Assembly: GCA_903825395.1 (NCBI GenBank)
Contig: CAIKAF010000007.1
Span: forward strand, 1-64,000
Direction: 5' to 3'
DNA from: an uncultured Flavobacteriales bacterium
Lineage (GTDB): Bacteria > Bacteroidota > Bacteroidia > CAIKAF01
DNA length: 64,000 nucleotides
This document shows, piece by piece, positions 16,456 to 24,699 of the stretch. Below the pieces are notes generated by a model. That model was given only the letters and a program-made list of their open reading frames with translations, made no database searches and was not told the DNA's origin. A program made the translations under genes and the position numbers. Every line of letters begins with the position of its first letter. The first letter of the stretch is position 1.

Positions 16456-17598
16456 ATGGCAAAACGAGATTATTACGACATACTTGGTGTAAGTAAGACC
16501 GCATCTGCGGAAGAAATTAAAAAGGCCTACCGCAAATTGGCCATTCAATTTCATCCGGATAAAAACCCGGGCAACGCGGAAGCGGAAGAAAAATTCAAGG
16601 AGGCTGCCGAGGCCTATGAGGTGCTCTCAAACCAAGAGAAGCGCCAAAATTACGACCGCTTTGGCCATGCAGGCCCACAGATGGGCGGTGGGGGCTTTGG
16701 AGGTGGAATGGACATCAATGATATTTTCGAGCAGTTTGGAGATATTTTTGGAGGTGCCTTTGGGGGGAGTTTTGGCGGGTCAAGAGGTGGTGGACAGCGT
16801 GGAGGTCAGCGCGGAACCAACATTCGGATTAAACTTAAATTAAGTCTGGAAGAAATTTCAGAGGGAGTAACCAAAAAAATAAAAGTCAACAAATATTCCT
16901 CTTGTTCAACCTGCCATGGCAGCGGAGCAAAGGCGGGAACCCAACCCCGAACCTGTTCAACCTGTCAGGGCAGTGGGCAAGTAACCCAAGTTACCAACAC
17001 CTTTCTTGGTCAAATGCGAACAGCGAGTGTCTGCCCCAGCTGTCAAGGACAAGGCAGCATTGTAACCGATAAATGCACATCGTGTAGGGGCGAGGGGATT
17101 GAGCGGGGTGAAGAGGTCATTGAGGTTCGAATTCCGGCCGGCGTTGAGGAAGACATGCAGTTGAATATGCGGGGTAAAGGCAATGCTGGGCAGCGCAATG
17201 CTCCTGCCGGAGATTTATTGATTGTGATTGAGGAGGAAGAGCATCCCATCTTTAAGCGGGACGGGCAACATATTTTTTACGACCTGTATTTGAATATTGC
17301 CGATGCTGCTTTGGGTACCTCGGTGGAAATTCCAACCTTAAGTGGGAAAGCCCGAGTAAAAATTGATGAAGGAACTCAGTCGGGTAAAACCCTGAGATTG
17401 AGAGGGAAGGGCCTGCCTTCAGTCAATAGCGGACAACGGGGTGATATGTTTGCTACCATCAACGTATGGACACCTCAAAATCTGAGCAATGAAGAACGTA
17501 AAATGCTGGAGAGTTTGCGGGGAAGTGCCAATTTTGAACCCAATCCGGATAAAAAGGACAAAGGCTTTTTCGACCGGATGCGGGAATTCTTCCGTTGA
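16456..17598 (+). CDS. dnaJ: chaperone DnaJ
   Basis: A 380-residue class I Hsp40 that stimulates DnaK ATPase. The J domain (1-70) has the HPD motif in [10 protein letters not shown] Gly/Phe-rich linker (about 74-118) follows. Four CxxCxGxG zinc motifs ([32 protein letters not shown]) lie at about 150-215, then the C-terminal client-binding domains ([23 protein letters not shown]). It is co-oriented with grpE 14 bp upstream. Confidence 0.97.
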   Translation: MAKRDYYDILGVSKTASAEEIKKAYRKLAIQFHPDKNPGNAEAEEKFKEAAEAYEVLSNQEKRQNYDRFGHAGPQMGGGGFGGGMDINDIFEQFGDIFGGAFGGSFGGSRGGGQRGGQRGTNIRIKLKLSLEEISEGVTKKIKVNKYSSCSTCHGSGAKAGTQPRTCSTCQGSGQVTQVTNTFLGQMRTASVCPSCQGQGSIVTDKCTSCRGEGIERGEEVIEVRIPAGVEEDMQLNMRGKGNAGQRNAPAGDLLIVIEEEEHPIFKRDGQHIFYDLYLNIADAALGTSVEIPTLSGKARVKIDEGTQSGKTLRLRGKGLPSVNSGQRGDMFATINVWTPQNLSNEERKMLESLRGSANFEPNPDKKDKGFFDRMREFFR

Positions 17599-17649
17599 AT
17601 TTACCATTGGAACTCCCCCTTCCTAATGTGGTGTATTCAGAGGGGGCAA

Positions 17650-18030
17650 TTATTGAATTACATTAAAATGAACCTCAGCACCCGCTGAATCACCATCTTG
17701 TGCATAGGCCCAGACTTCCATATGATATTCCCCTGGGGTAGCCGAAGCTGGAATTGGAATATCGCGGTGAATATCCACACTAGTTCCCGAGGTGGGAGAT
17801 TCAAATGAATATTCCCATGCCAGTGAATCACTGCCATGAATGTCAATCGTATATTTTGTCAATTCGGAGTTGGAATGGATACCAAAATCACAGTGGATGT
17901 CATCGCCGATGGAAAACGTTTGACCGGAGCCGGGCTCGTGCAAATCTACATGAAAGGCATGTTCATCGGAGCAGCTAAATAGCGCCATTGCAGCCATGCA
18001 ACCAAACAGAAGGAACTGAGTTTTTTTCAT
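17650..18030 (-). CDS. small lipoprotein, DUF4625-like
   Basis: A 126-residue putative lipoprotein. The N-terminal MKKTQFLLFGCMAAMALFSC gives a signal peptide with a lipobox ending in LFSC at about residue 20. The rest is a single beta-sandwich-like domain with FSIGDDIHCDFGI, YTIDIHGSD and DIPIPASATPGEYHMEVWA, resembling the DUF4625 family of Bacteroidota. It is convergent with dnaJ, with about 50 bp between them. Function unknown; it probably sits in the outer membrane or periplasm. Confidence 0.6.
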   Translation of the reverse strand: MKKTQFLLFGCMAAMALFSCSDEHAFHVDLHEPGSGQTFSIGDDIHCDFGIHSNSELTKYTIDIHGSDSLAWEYSFESPTSGTSVDIHRDIPIPASATPGEYHMEVWAYAQDGDSAGAEVHFNVIQ

Positions 18031-18274
18031 AATTAATGATTTAATGAAGCTAAATTAAGGCATTTCCTGCAAAATTGCAACAATGTTGCAAAAAATTAAA
18101 ATTTGCTTTACCCAAATCTTCATTGCATGAAATTTAGCGGATTTACCTGGTTTAAATGGGATTGGAATGCCTTCCAATCTAAGACTTAGATTAATGTATT
18201 AAAACAGCATAAAAACAGATTAGGTTTTGGGTGCAATTGCCCTTACCTTTCCCCTTAAATTTACCGGTATGGTT

Positions 18275-18841
18275 ATGCGCAGTTTGATCGTATTCTTTTT
18301 GCTTTTTACATTAGGCTTAAGCGCCCAACTTCCCACGGGTTGGTATCCGGCCGGCAGCAATTGGAAAAACTACCGCATCGAATTGAAGGCCAAGGAGGGT
18401 AGAAAAGGGGGCTCAGCGGCCCGATTGGACTGTTTAAAAGATACTGTGAACGGGTATGGCTCCTTGATGCAGGATTTTTTGCCCGGGGAGTATTTGGGGA
18501 AGCGCATTCGGATTGGTGCATGGGTAAAAACCCAGGACGTTGAGCAATGGGCGGGAGTTTGGGTTCAGGTGGCGAAAGATACCGATGAAAAGCCCCTGTG
18601 TTTTGACAATATGGCAGACCGACCCATTTCAGGGAGTACCGATTGGACCAAGTACGAATTGGTGGTGGATGTTCCCTGGGAAGCAAAGGTGATTTTAATG
18701 GGCGGCATTTTAAATGGAAAGGGCAGCATGTGGCTGGATGATTTTAGCGTGGAGGTGGTAGATCGAACTACTCCAACCACAGGCCGGGGCAACAACTACT
18801 TCTTACCCTTGGAGAAACCCACCAATTTATCGCTGGACTAA
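18275..18841 (+). CDS. secreted carbohydrate-binding-like (galactose-binding fold) protein
   Basis: About 188 residues. A signal peptide (MRSLIVFFLLFTLGLSAQ) is followed by one jelly-roll domain with LPGEYLGKRIRIGAWVKTQD, WAGVWVQV, FDNMADRPISGSTDWTKYEL and GSMWLDDFSVEVV. This pattern is shared by CBM-like ancillary domains found next to proteases and regulators. Here the domain stands alone. The ATG at 18275 (or 18269) is chosen because the signal peptide begins there; an upstream TTG at 18227 would extend it into the promoter region. It is convergent with gldN, 5 bp away. Confidence 0.55.
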   Translation: MRSLIVFFLLFTLGLSAQLPTGWYPAGSNWKNYRIELKAKEGRKGGSAARLDCLKDTVNGYGSLMQDFLPGEYLGKRIRIGAWVKTQDVEQWAGVWVQVAKDTDEKPLCFDNMADRPISGSTDWTKYELVVDVPWEAKVILMGGILNGKGSMWLDDFSVEVVDRTTPTTGRGNNYFLPLEKPTNLSLD

Positions 18842-18846
18842 TCCTT

Positions 18847-19668
18847 CTATCGTTCCCAGAGGTCTTCCTCAAAGTTTCGAAGGTCTTTTTTAATCTCTTC
18901 GCTTTCAAGCAGTATGTCTAGGCCTTGAGCAAAATCGGCCAATTCACGGTCAAACACATTGTCTTTTTTATAAATCATGGAATGGAACATTCTGTTTCTG
19001 AACAGGTCTTGGTAACTCATGGGGCTGGCCAAGTTGCCCGGATTGTAGCAGTGATACGAGTTCAGAATGGGTTCAACATCGCTAAACTTCATCCAAAAGG
19101 CATTTGCCAATCCTTCTTGTTCGCCGCTAATGGGGTCGGTTTGCAGCAGCACCAATCCAAGTCCTAAAATGCGGAAGTCCAATTGGCTGCGTTGCCGGTC
19201 GAAAAACCATTCTTCCTTCAGTTGGAAATACCGAATGGAAATGGGGTCAAATGGGTTGGAAATGGCGGTAGGTTTTTCCAGGTATGGAGGCTCGGGCGAA
19301 GCCAGCATAAAGGTGTCTGTTTTTAGCCAGATGTTGGACATTTCTGTGGGCGTCAATGGTTCGCTGAACGCATCGTCTCGGTAGGCAGGAATGCCGTTTT
19401 CCATGGCCAATTTCAACGCTTTCCACAGAGGTATTTGCCGTGCGGCACCCGGCATTTCGCTAATCAGAGGCAGGTTCATTTTTTGTCGAACATCGACAAA
19501 GCGCCAATACCTTCCTGCCCACATGACATCGGCTTGCCTCAAGAACTGCCGACCTGAAGGTTGAGATTGGATTGAATCTTCTTGCCAGGCATGGTCGCCG
19601 CTGTAGCTCAACTCTTGGGCGTTAAATATGGACATTGGGAAAAAAAGAGCAATAAGGACGTAGCGCAT
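18847..19668 (-). CDS. gldN: gliding motility / T9SS protein GldN
   Basis: A 273-residue exported protein of the GldN/PorN family, which forms the periplasmic ring of the type IX secretion machine with GldK. It has a signal peptide (about 1-17), RYWRFVDVRQKMNLPL near the N-terminus, LKEEWFFDRQRSQLDFRILG in the middle, and the typical C-terminal FHSMIYKKDNVFDRELADFA and LRNFEEDLWE. gldN normally closes a gldKLMN operon; here it stands alone, convergent with a small secreted protein. It may be a paralogue of the operon copy or the only copy after rearrangement. Confidence 0.85.
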   Translation of the reverse strand: MRYVLIALFFPMSIFNAQELSYSGDHAWQEDSIQSQPSGRQFLRQADVMWAGRYWRFVDVRQKMNLPLISEMPGAARQIPLWKALKLAMENGIPAYRDDAFSEPLTPTEMSNIWLKTDTFMLASPEPPYLEKPTAISNPFDPISIRYFQLKEEWFFDRQRSQLDFRILGLGLVLLQTDPISGEQEGLANAFWMKFSDVEPILNSYHCYNPGNLASPMSYQDLFRNRMFHSMIYKKDNVFDRELADFAQGLDILLESEEIKKDLRNFEEDLWER

Positions 19669-19782
19669 GGCGATGGGATTTGAATACAGAACGTGCCGGC
19701 ATCTAGTTTTTGTATATTCATCGCTCTATTTTAGTAATCCCGCAGATTCTTTCGGCTATCTTTACTCTATGAACAAATTCAA

Positions 19783-20577
19783 ATGGAAGCCTATCATGAC
19801 TTGTTGAGAAGCATCTTGGCCAACGGGGTTCGTAAAGAAGATCGAACAGGCACAGGAACAATCAGTTTGTTTGGTTACCAAACCCGGTATGCCTTGTCGG
19901 AGGGATTTCCCTTGGTAACCACCAAAAAAATCCATCTTCCATCGGTGATTCATGAATTGCTTTGGTTTATTCGGGGCGACACCAATATTGGGTATTTAAA
20001 GGAGCATGGTGTTCGAATTTGGGATGAGTGGGCCGATGAAAATGGCAATCTGGGTCCGGTATATGGGGCTCAATGGCGCAACTGGAAAGGCAGCGATGGC
20101 CAAACAGTAGATCAACTTATGCAGGTGGTGCATCAATTGAAGCAGCAACCGGATTCCAGGCGCATCATCATTAGTGCTTGGAATGTGGCTGAAATACCGA
20201 AAATGAAACTACCTCCCTGTCATGCTTTCTTTCAGTTTTATGTAGCTGAGGGAGCGCTTTCATGTCAGCTGTATCAGCGCAGTGCCGATGCCTTTCTTGG
20301 AGTGCCCTTCAACATCGCCTCGTATGCCCTGTTGACGCACATGTTGGCCCAAGTTTGTGGTTTGCGCGTAGGGGATTTTGTGCATACGCTGGGCGACGCC
20401 CATGTGTATTTAAACCATCTGGAACAGGTTGAATTGCAATTAAGTCGGGCGCATTTTCCTTTGCCTTCCTTGCAGTTGAACCCCCATGTTCAGGATATTC
20501 TAGATTTCAAGTATTCGGATATAGAGGTTTTAAATTACCAACATCATCCGGCCATAAAGGCTTCTGTAGCGGTATGA
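19783..20577 (+). CDS. thyA: thymidylate synthase
   Basis: A 264-residue enzyme, the same length as E. coli ThyA, that methylates dUMP to dTMP with methylene-tetrahydrofolate. The catalytic motif [12 protein letters not shown] has Cys146. Also visible are [43 protein letters not shown] and the folate-binding C-terminus ending IKASVAV. folA starts 4 bp inside its end (ATGA overlap), so the enzyme that recycles the dihydrofolate it makes is translationally coupled. A -7-like TATCTTTA lies at 19757-19764. Confidence 0.97.
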   Translation: MEAYHDLLRSILANGVRKEDRTGTGTISLFGYQTRYALSEGFPLVTTKKIHLPSVIHELLWFIRGDTNIGYLKEHGVRIWDEWADENGNLGPVYGAQWRNWKGSDGQTVDQLMQVVHQLKQQPDSRRIIISAWNVAEIPKMKLPPCHAFFQFYVAEGALSCQLYQRSADAFLGVPFNIASYALLTHMLAQVCGLRVGDFVHTLGDAHVYLNHLEQVELQLSRAHFPLPSLQLNPHVQDILDFKYSDIEVLNYQHHPAIKASVAV

Positions 20578-21083
20578 GTCAACGAATTACGGCTGTTGTA
20601 GCTGCCGATTTGTCGGGGGCCATTGGTAAGCGAGGGGGCTTGCCTTGGCATTTGCCCGATGATTTGCGTTTTTTTATGCGCTACACCACGGGCAAGCCTG
20701 TTTTGATGGGTAGGAAAACCTTTGATAGCATAGGGTGCAAGCCGCTAAAGAATAGATTGAATTTGGTGTTGAGCACCAGGCCCATCGATGTGGATGGAAT
20801 AGAGTGGGTGAGCACAGTAGAGCAGGCCTTGCAGCGGAGTCGAGATGAACCGGAATTGATTGTTGCAGGGGGTGCCGGAATCTATGCCCTGCTGGAGCCG
20901 CTGATCACCGATGTCCGTATGACTCGAATTCATACCCGGATTCATGAAGCGGATACGTTTTTCCCCATTTCCCTTCCGGGTGGGGGCTGGACCTTAATGG
21001 AACGGGAACTGCACGGTATGGACGAGCGGCATGCCTATGAATTTGATTTTGAATGGTGGTCACGTTCCACCCCATTGGGTTAA
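20574..21083 (+). CDS. folA: dihydrofolate reductase
   Basis: A 169-residue NADPH-dependent enzyme that regenerates tetrahydrofolate after thymidylate synthesis. Motifs are [19 protein letters not shown] (with the catalytic acidic residue), [12 protein letters not shown] and [11 protein letters not shown] for NADPH. It overlaps thyA by 4 bp and is followed within 3 bp by the queuosine-precursor transporter gene. Confidence 0.95.
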   Translation: MSQRITAVVAADLSGAIGKRGGLPWHLPDDLRFFMRYTTGKPVLMGRKTFDSIGCKPLKNRLNLVLSTRPIDVDGIEWVSTVEQALQRSRDEPELIVAGGAGIYALLEPLITDVRMTRIHTRIHEADTFFPISLPGGGWTLMERELHGMDERHAYEFDFEWWSRSTPLG

Positions 21084-21085
21084 AT

Positions 21086-21766
21086 ATGCATACACTGAAT
21101 AGGAAAGAGAAGTTGTTTTTTGTGTTGGGCGGGTTTTTTCTAACCAATGCCATTGTGGCAGAATTGATTGGAGGGAAATTAATACAGATTTCTGCGTTTA
21201 CTTTTTTGGGAATGGAATGGGGCCCATGGCCTTTGAGTGTTGGAATTTTACCCTGGCCGGTGGTTTTTCTAACCACAGATTTAATCAATGAGTATTATGG
21301 TAAAAAGGGGGTACGGCAAATTTCATTTTTAACGGCCGGATTGATTGTGTATTCTTTCTTGCTCTTGTTTATAACCGGAGGTATGCCTGCTGTGGATTTT
21401 TCGCCGGTGGACAATGCTACATACCAGCGGGTTTTCCTTCAATCTCAATGGATAATGGTGGGGAGCCTGATTGCTTTTTTGGTTTCTCAGTTTTTAGATG
21501 TGTGGATTTTTACCCGCATTCGGGCCCGAACCGGGAAGCGATTTATTTGGCTTCGTGCAACGGGCTCCACCTTGGTTTCGCAGGGAATCGATACCTTCTT
21601 GGTTCAAGGGGTTGCCTTTTATTTGCCCGGGAAAATTAGTTTGGCGGAATGGATGAGCATTGCCTCAAACTCCTATGTTATAAAGTTGGGAATTGCCTTA
21701 GCCATTACGCCGTTGCTGTACTTGGGGCATGCGCTGATTGACAGGTATTTGCAAAAAGAGGGATAA
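21086..21766 (+). CDS. queuosine precursor transporter (YhhQ/DUF165 family)
   Basis: A membrane protein of about 226 residues with some six transmembrane helices. Family motifs are NAIVAELIGGKLIQI, the acidic TDLINEYYGKKGVRQ, FLVSQFLDVWIF, LRATGSTLVSQGIDTFL and NSYVIKLGIAL. YhhQ-type proteins import preQ0/preQ1 for the tRNA base queuosine. The ATG at 21086 is chosen over one inside folA (21053) because it follows the folA stop and gives the usual N-terminus. No preQ1 riboswitch is visible, as expected for an internal operon gene. Confidence 0.85.
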   Translation: MHTLNRKEKLFFVLGGFFLTNAIVAELIGGKLIQISAFTFLGMEWGPWPLSVGILPWPVVFLTTDLINEYYGKKGVRQISFLTAGLIVYSFLLLFITGGMPAVDFSPVDNATYQRVFLQSQWIMVGSLIAFLVSQFLDVWIFTRIRARTGKRFIWLRATGSTLVSQGIDTFLVQGVAFYLPGKISLAEWMSIASNSYVIKLGIALAITPLLYLGHALIDRYLQKEG

Positions 21767-21846
21767 AAGCAGCATTTTTATTTCCCAATCAACTGGGATT
21801 TTGCTGTTGGGTGGAAAAAATCAGAGTTGTTGTGTATTTTTAAACC

Positions 21847-23217
21847 ATGAAAAGCGCGCTTATTTATCTGATTTTCTTTTTGCCAGGCCTTTTGAGGGCT
21901 CAGGGCGTCCTGATTGGCAGCGGTCAGCCCTCTCAACCTGCTTCTTCTGCAGCCTTAGAGGTTCGGGCTCAGTATCAGGGGTTCCTGCCTCCAAGATTAA
22001 CCTCAGCTCAACGCGATTCCATTGCAAACCCTGTAGTGGGGTTGACCATATTCAATACCGATTTGGATTGCCTTGAATTTTTCACTCAAAATTTAGGTTG
22101 GCAGGCGCCCTGCATTAAGCCGCCTACGGTTTCTACTCAACCTTCCACTTCCGTTGCTGCGTTTGGATTTTTTGCCAATGGAACGGTGGTTTCTGATGGG
22201 GGCTCTGTCATTACCCAGCGGGGTTTTTGTTACAGTACATCTGCGCCTCCTACACTTTCTGATTCGGTAGTTCTGATTTCGGGTGGGGTAGGGACAATGG
22301 GACCAAGTCCTATTTTGAATCTGCAGAGCAATACCACGTATTATTTGAGGGCATTTGCCAGCAACATCATGGGAACCACCTATGGGGCTACAGATACCAT
22401 AGCCACGCCTCAGCCCACCTATGTTACCTTTTCAGTTCCCGGGCAAAGTTCGTGGACGGCATCGGCGGCCTTGGTTAAAGTACTGGCTGTTGGAGGTGGA
22501 GGTGGCGGAGGTGGGAACGATGGTCCTGCGGGAGGAGGTGGAGGCAGTGGAGGAGCCCTGACTGCCAGCTTGGTGCTTGTTCCGGGGCAAACCTATACCG
22601 TAGCGGTTGGAGGGGGAGGACAGGGTGCGAATTCTTCTTGTCCTGGTCCAAATGGATTTGGTGGCGCGGGTGGAGTAAATGGGGGCGGAGTTGGCGGCAA
22701 TGCGGGAACTCAGCCTTGTAGCGGCGGAGGTGGAGGCGGAGGCGGCTGGTCGGGCATTCTGGCTGGTAACACTTATTTGGTGGTGGCCGGAGGTGGAGCC
22801 GGAGGAGGAGGAAGCAATGAAGGTACGGCCAACAATGTGGCCGCGCCCGGTGGTGGAAATCAGCCCAATGGAAATACGGGAAGCCTTAATGGTGGAGCCG
22901 GAGCAAATTATAGTGGGGACGGTGGTGGAGGCGGCGGAGGCGGTGGTGGTTATTGGGGCGGAAATGGTCAAACAAACCTAACCAACAACGGTTCGGGAAG
23001 CGGTGGAGCCCAGTACATTGCCAGTGGAATTTTGGGGGCTCAATGGAATGGCAATTCAGGCGGTACCGAATCCAATGGAGGGTTTGGGGCGGCTCCGGTT
23101 TCGGTACCGGTGGCTGTCAATTTTAATTACGGCAACAATGCCGGAGGGGGTGGTCAGGGTGGCTTATCGGCCAGTGGCTCTCCGGGGTCAGCAGGGGTTG
23201 TGATTGTCGCCTATTAA
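21847..23217 (+). CDS. secreted glycine-rich surface protein, paralogue
   Basis: A 456-residue exported protein related to that at 7249-8820. Signal peptide about 1-19; then the shared module SAALEVRAQYQGFLPPRLTS and NPVVGLTIFNTDLDCLEFF; then a fibronectin-III-like domain (about 98-182: ITQRGFCYSTSAPPTLSD, NTTYYLRAFASNIMG). The last ~270 residues are glycine-rich, starting VTFSVPGQSSWTASAALVKV and ending SAGVVIVAY, with poly-Gly runs up to eight. The Gly domain here lacks the CWGAQGG start of the paralogue. Function unknown; surface exposure is likely. A possible -7 element TATTTTTA lies at 21835-21842. Confidence 0.65.
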   Translation: MKSALIYLIFFLPGLLRAQGVLIGSGQPSQPASSAALEVRAQYQGFLPPRLTSAQRDSIANPVVGLTIFNTDLDCLEFFTQNLGWQAPCIKPPTVSTQPSTSVAAFGFFANGTVVSDGGSVITQRGFCYSTSAPPTLSDSVVLISGGVGTMGPSPILNLQSNTTYYLRAFASNIMGTTYGATDTIATPQPTYVTFSVPGQSSWTASAALVKVLAVGGGGGGGGNDGPAGGGGGSGGALTASLVLVPGQTYTVAVGGGGQGANSSCPGPNGFGGAGGVNGGGVGGNAGTQPCSGGGGGGGGWSGILAGNTYLVVAGGGAGGGGSNEGTANNVAAPGGGNQPNGNTGSLNGGAGANYSGDGGGGGGGGGGYWGGNGQTNLTNNGSGSGGAQYIASGILGAQWNGNSGGTESNGGFGAAPVSVPVAVNFNYGNNAGGGGQGGLSASGSPGSAGVVIVAY

Positions 23218-23262
23218 CTCGAAGTTCAAGCGTATGTGCCGCTGTAGGTCTTGATTCGCTTT

Positions 23263-23410
23263 GCGGTAGGGATTGAAGCAGGTTGCCCGCAAAGCAGGCC
23301 TAGTGCTGCCCGCCAGGCGCGGAGGCGACTTTAGGAGCCCACGCAAGCCGGCTGGGCAGCTCTGGGGCGGCTGCGGACAACCGCTGAAAGCCCGCAACCG
23401 CCCCCCAAAA
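23263..23410. repeat. rod-like structured intergenic repeat, copy 2
   Basis: Starts GCGGTAGGGATTGAAG and ends CCGCCCCCCAAAA. GCGGT (23263-23267) pairs with ACCGC (23397-23401). The apical motif is GGCGACTTTAGGAGCC. The middle stem pairs GCTGCCC with GGGCAGC. On the minus strand it begins about 10 bp after the stop TAG of the LolC/E-like gene. Confidence 0.75.
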
Positions 23411-23420
23411 TAAAAACCTA

Positions 23421-24644
23421 CTACTTCAAATAATGAATGGCGGATGCGGAGGAAAAATGAAGGGTGGCCGCCCGCCAACTGCTAACCAGCATACCGATGG
23501 ACAGCACAAGAGTTAGAATGAGCGCCAAATCGGACATTAAAATTCGGATGGGGAAGGGTTCGCCCAGCGCATTCATGGGAAAAAATCCCCATTTAATTTG
23601 TGCGCCCAGCACCAAGAATCCTAAGGTTAAGCCAATGCCAGAGCCCAACAGCGTAATCCATGCTCCCACCCAAGCGAACAGCTGCCGAGCCTGTTTGAAA
23701 TCAATTCCCAAGGCCCACAGCAAGGTCACATCTTTCCGCTTTTCAACGGCCAGCAGCGTTTGCACTGAGGCCAGATTGAAACTGGCTACCAATAAAATAA
23801 ACCCAACAATGATTAAAACTGCCATTTTTTCAGATTTAAGAATTTGATAAATGGAGCTATGTTGTTGTTCTCTGCTTTTCAGCGTCCATGCCGACCCTAA
23901 AATCTGTTCTATATTCGAAATCCATTCGGCTTCATCAATTCCCTGTTTTGGGTATAAATACAGAGCTGTAATTCGGTCGCCGGCTCCGGTAAGTTCTTGA
24001 ATGTCATCGAGGCGACCGACAATTAAGGCTGAATTAAGTTCGTCTTGCAGGTAAAAAAAGCCCTGAACATAGGGTTGCATTTCGCGGAAGGGGTTCAGTG
24101 GGTCAATGCCACCCGATTTTGGACAATGCAATTGCAGAGATTTTAATGAATGTCCAGATTCAAATTCAAGTAAATAGGCCAAACCCTCTGCCATGGCAAT
24201 TTGGCCAGGGTCGAGTCCGTTTACAGGCGCTTCTCCTTGCCAGGGAAGATTGCTCATGCCTGAAGCTTTAAAATACAGCGAATCGGTACCGCGGATGCGG
24301 CATACCCGTTGTTGTTGCCCGTATGAAGCTAAGGCGCTTTCCTCCACCACCCGAACAATGCAATCGGTTTCGGGGATGGCTTTTAGGGCTTGAAGGGTTG
24401 TTGGATTGATTTCAATGCGTTTTCCTGTGCTGGGCTCGGCCAGTAAAGGGGGGCTTAGAGTAGAGAAAACATCCGTAATTTTTCCTTCCAGTCCGTTGAA
24501 CGCCGAGAGTAAAATAAGCAGCGAAGCCGTAACCACAGCGATGGCTGTAATGGACAGCCAGGTGATTAAGTGAACCACGTTTTTATTTTGCTTGGACCAA
24601 AGGTATCTCCAGGCAATTTGGAAAGAAAAGAGCAATCGAACCAC
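23421..24644 (-). CDS. ABC permease of the LolC/LolE (FtsX-like) family
   Basis: A 407-residue inner-membrane protein with one N-terminal helix (about 28-48), a large periplasmic domain (about 50-270) and three C-terminal helices (about 275-400), the MacB/FtsX topology. FSFQIAWRYLWSKQNKNVVH and the ERKDVTLLWALG coupling helix are typical of lipoprotein-releasing permeases. With an ATPase partner it would move lipoproteins from the inner membrane to LolA. No ATPase gene is adjacent. The gene is divergent from the RND exporter, whose promoter begins 16 bp from this start. Confidence 0.8.
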   Translation of the reverse strand: MVRLLFSFQIAWRYLWSKQNKNVVHLITWLSITAIAVVTASLLILLSAFNGLEGKITDVFSTLSPPLLAEPSTGKRIEINPTTLQALKAIPETDCIVRVVEESALASYGQQQRVCRIRGTDSLYFKASGMSNLPWQGEAPVNGLDPGQIAMAEGLAYLLEFESGHSLKSLQLHCPKSGGIDPLNPFREMQPYVQGFFYLQDELNSALIVGRLDDIQELTGAGDRITALYLYPKQGIDEAEWISNIEQILGSAWTLKSREQQHSSIYQILKSEKMAVLIIVGFILLVASFNLASVQTLLAVEKRKDVTLLWALGIDFKQARQLFAWVGAWITLLGSGIGLTLGFLVLGAQIKWGFFPMNALGEPFPIRILMSDLALILTLVLSIGMLVSSWRAATLHFSSASAIHYLK

Positions 24645-24660
24645 AGTACAAAGATGCTAT

Positions 24661-24692
24661 TTTGCCGAAATAGTTCGTATGCCGTACCTTCG
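24661..24692 (+). promoter_or_regulatory. promoter of the RND exporter operon
   Basis: -33 TTTG (24661-24664), 20-bp spacer, -7 TACCTTCG (24685-24692). This is one of the best matches in the window to the Bacteroidota promoter. The expected start site falls within a few bases of the ATG at 24700, so the mRNA is nearly leaderless. Confidence 0.65.
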
Positions 24693-24699
24693 CAGCGCC

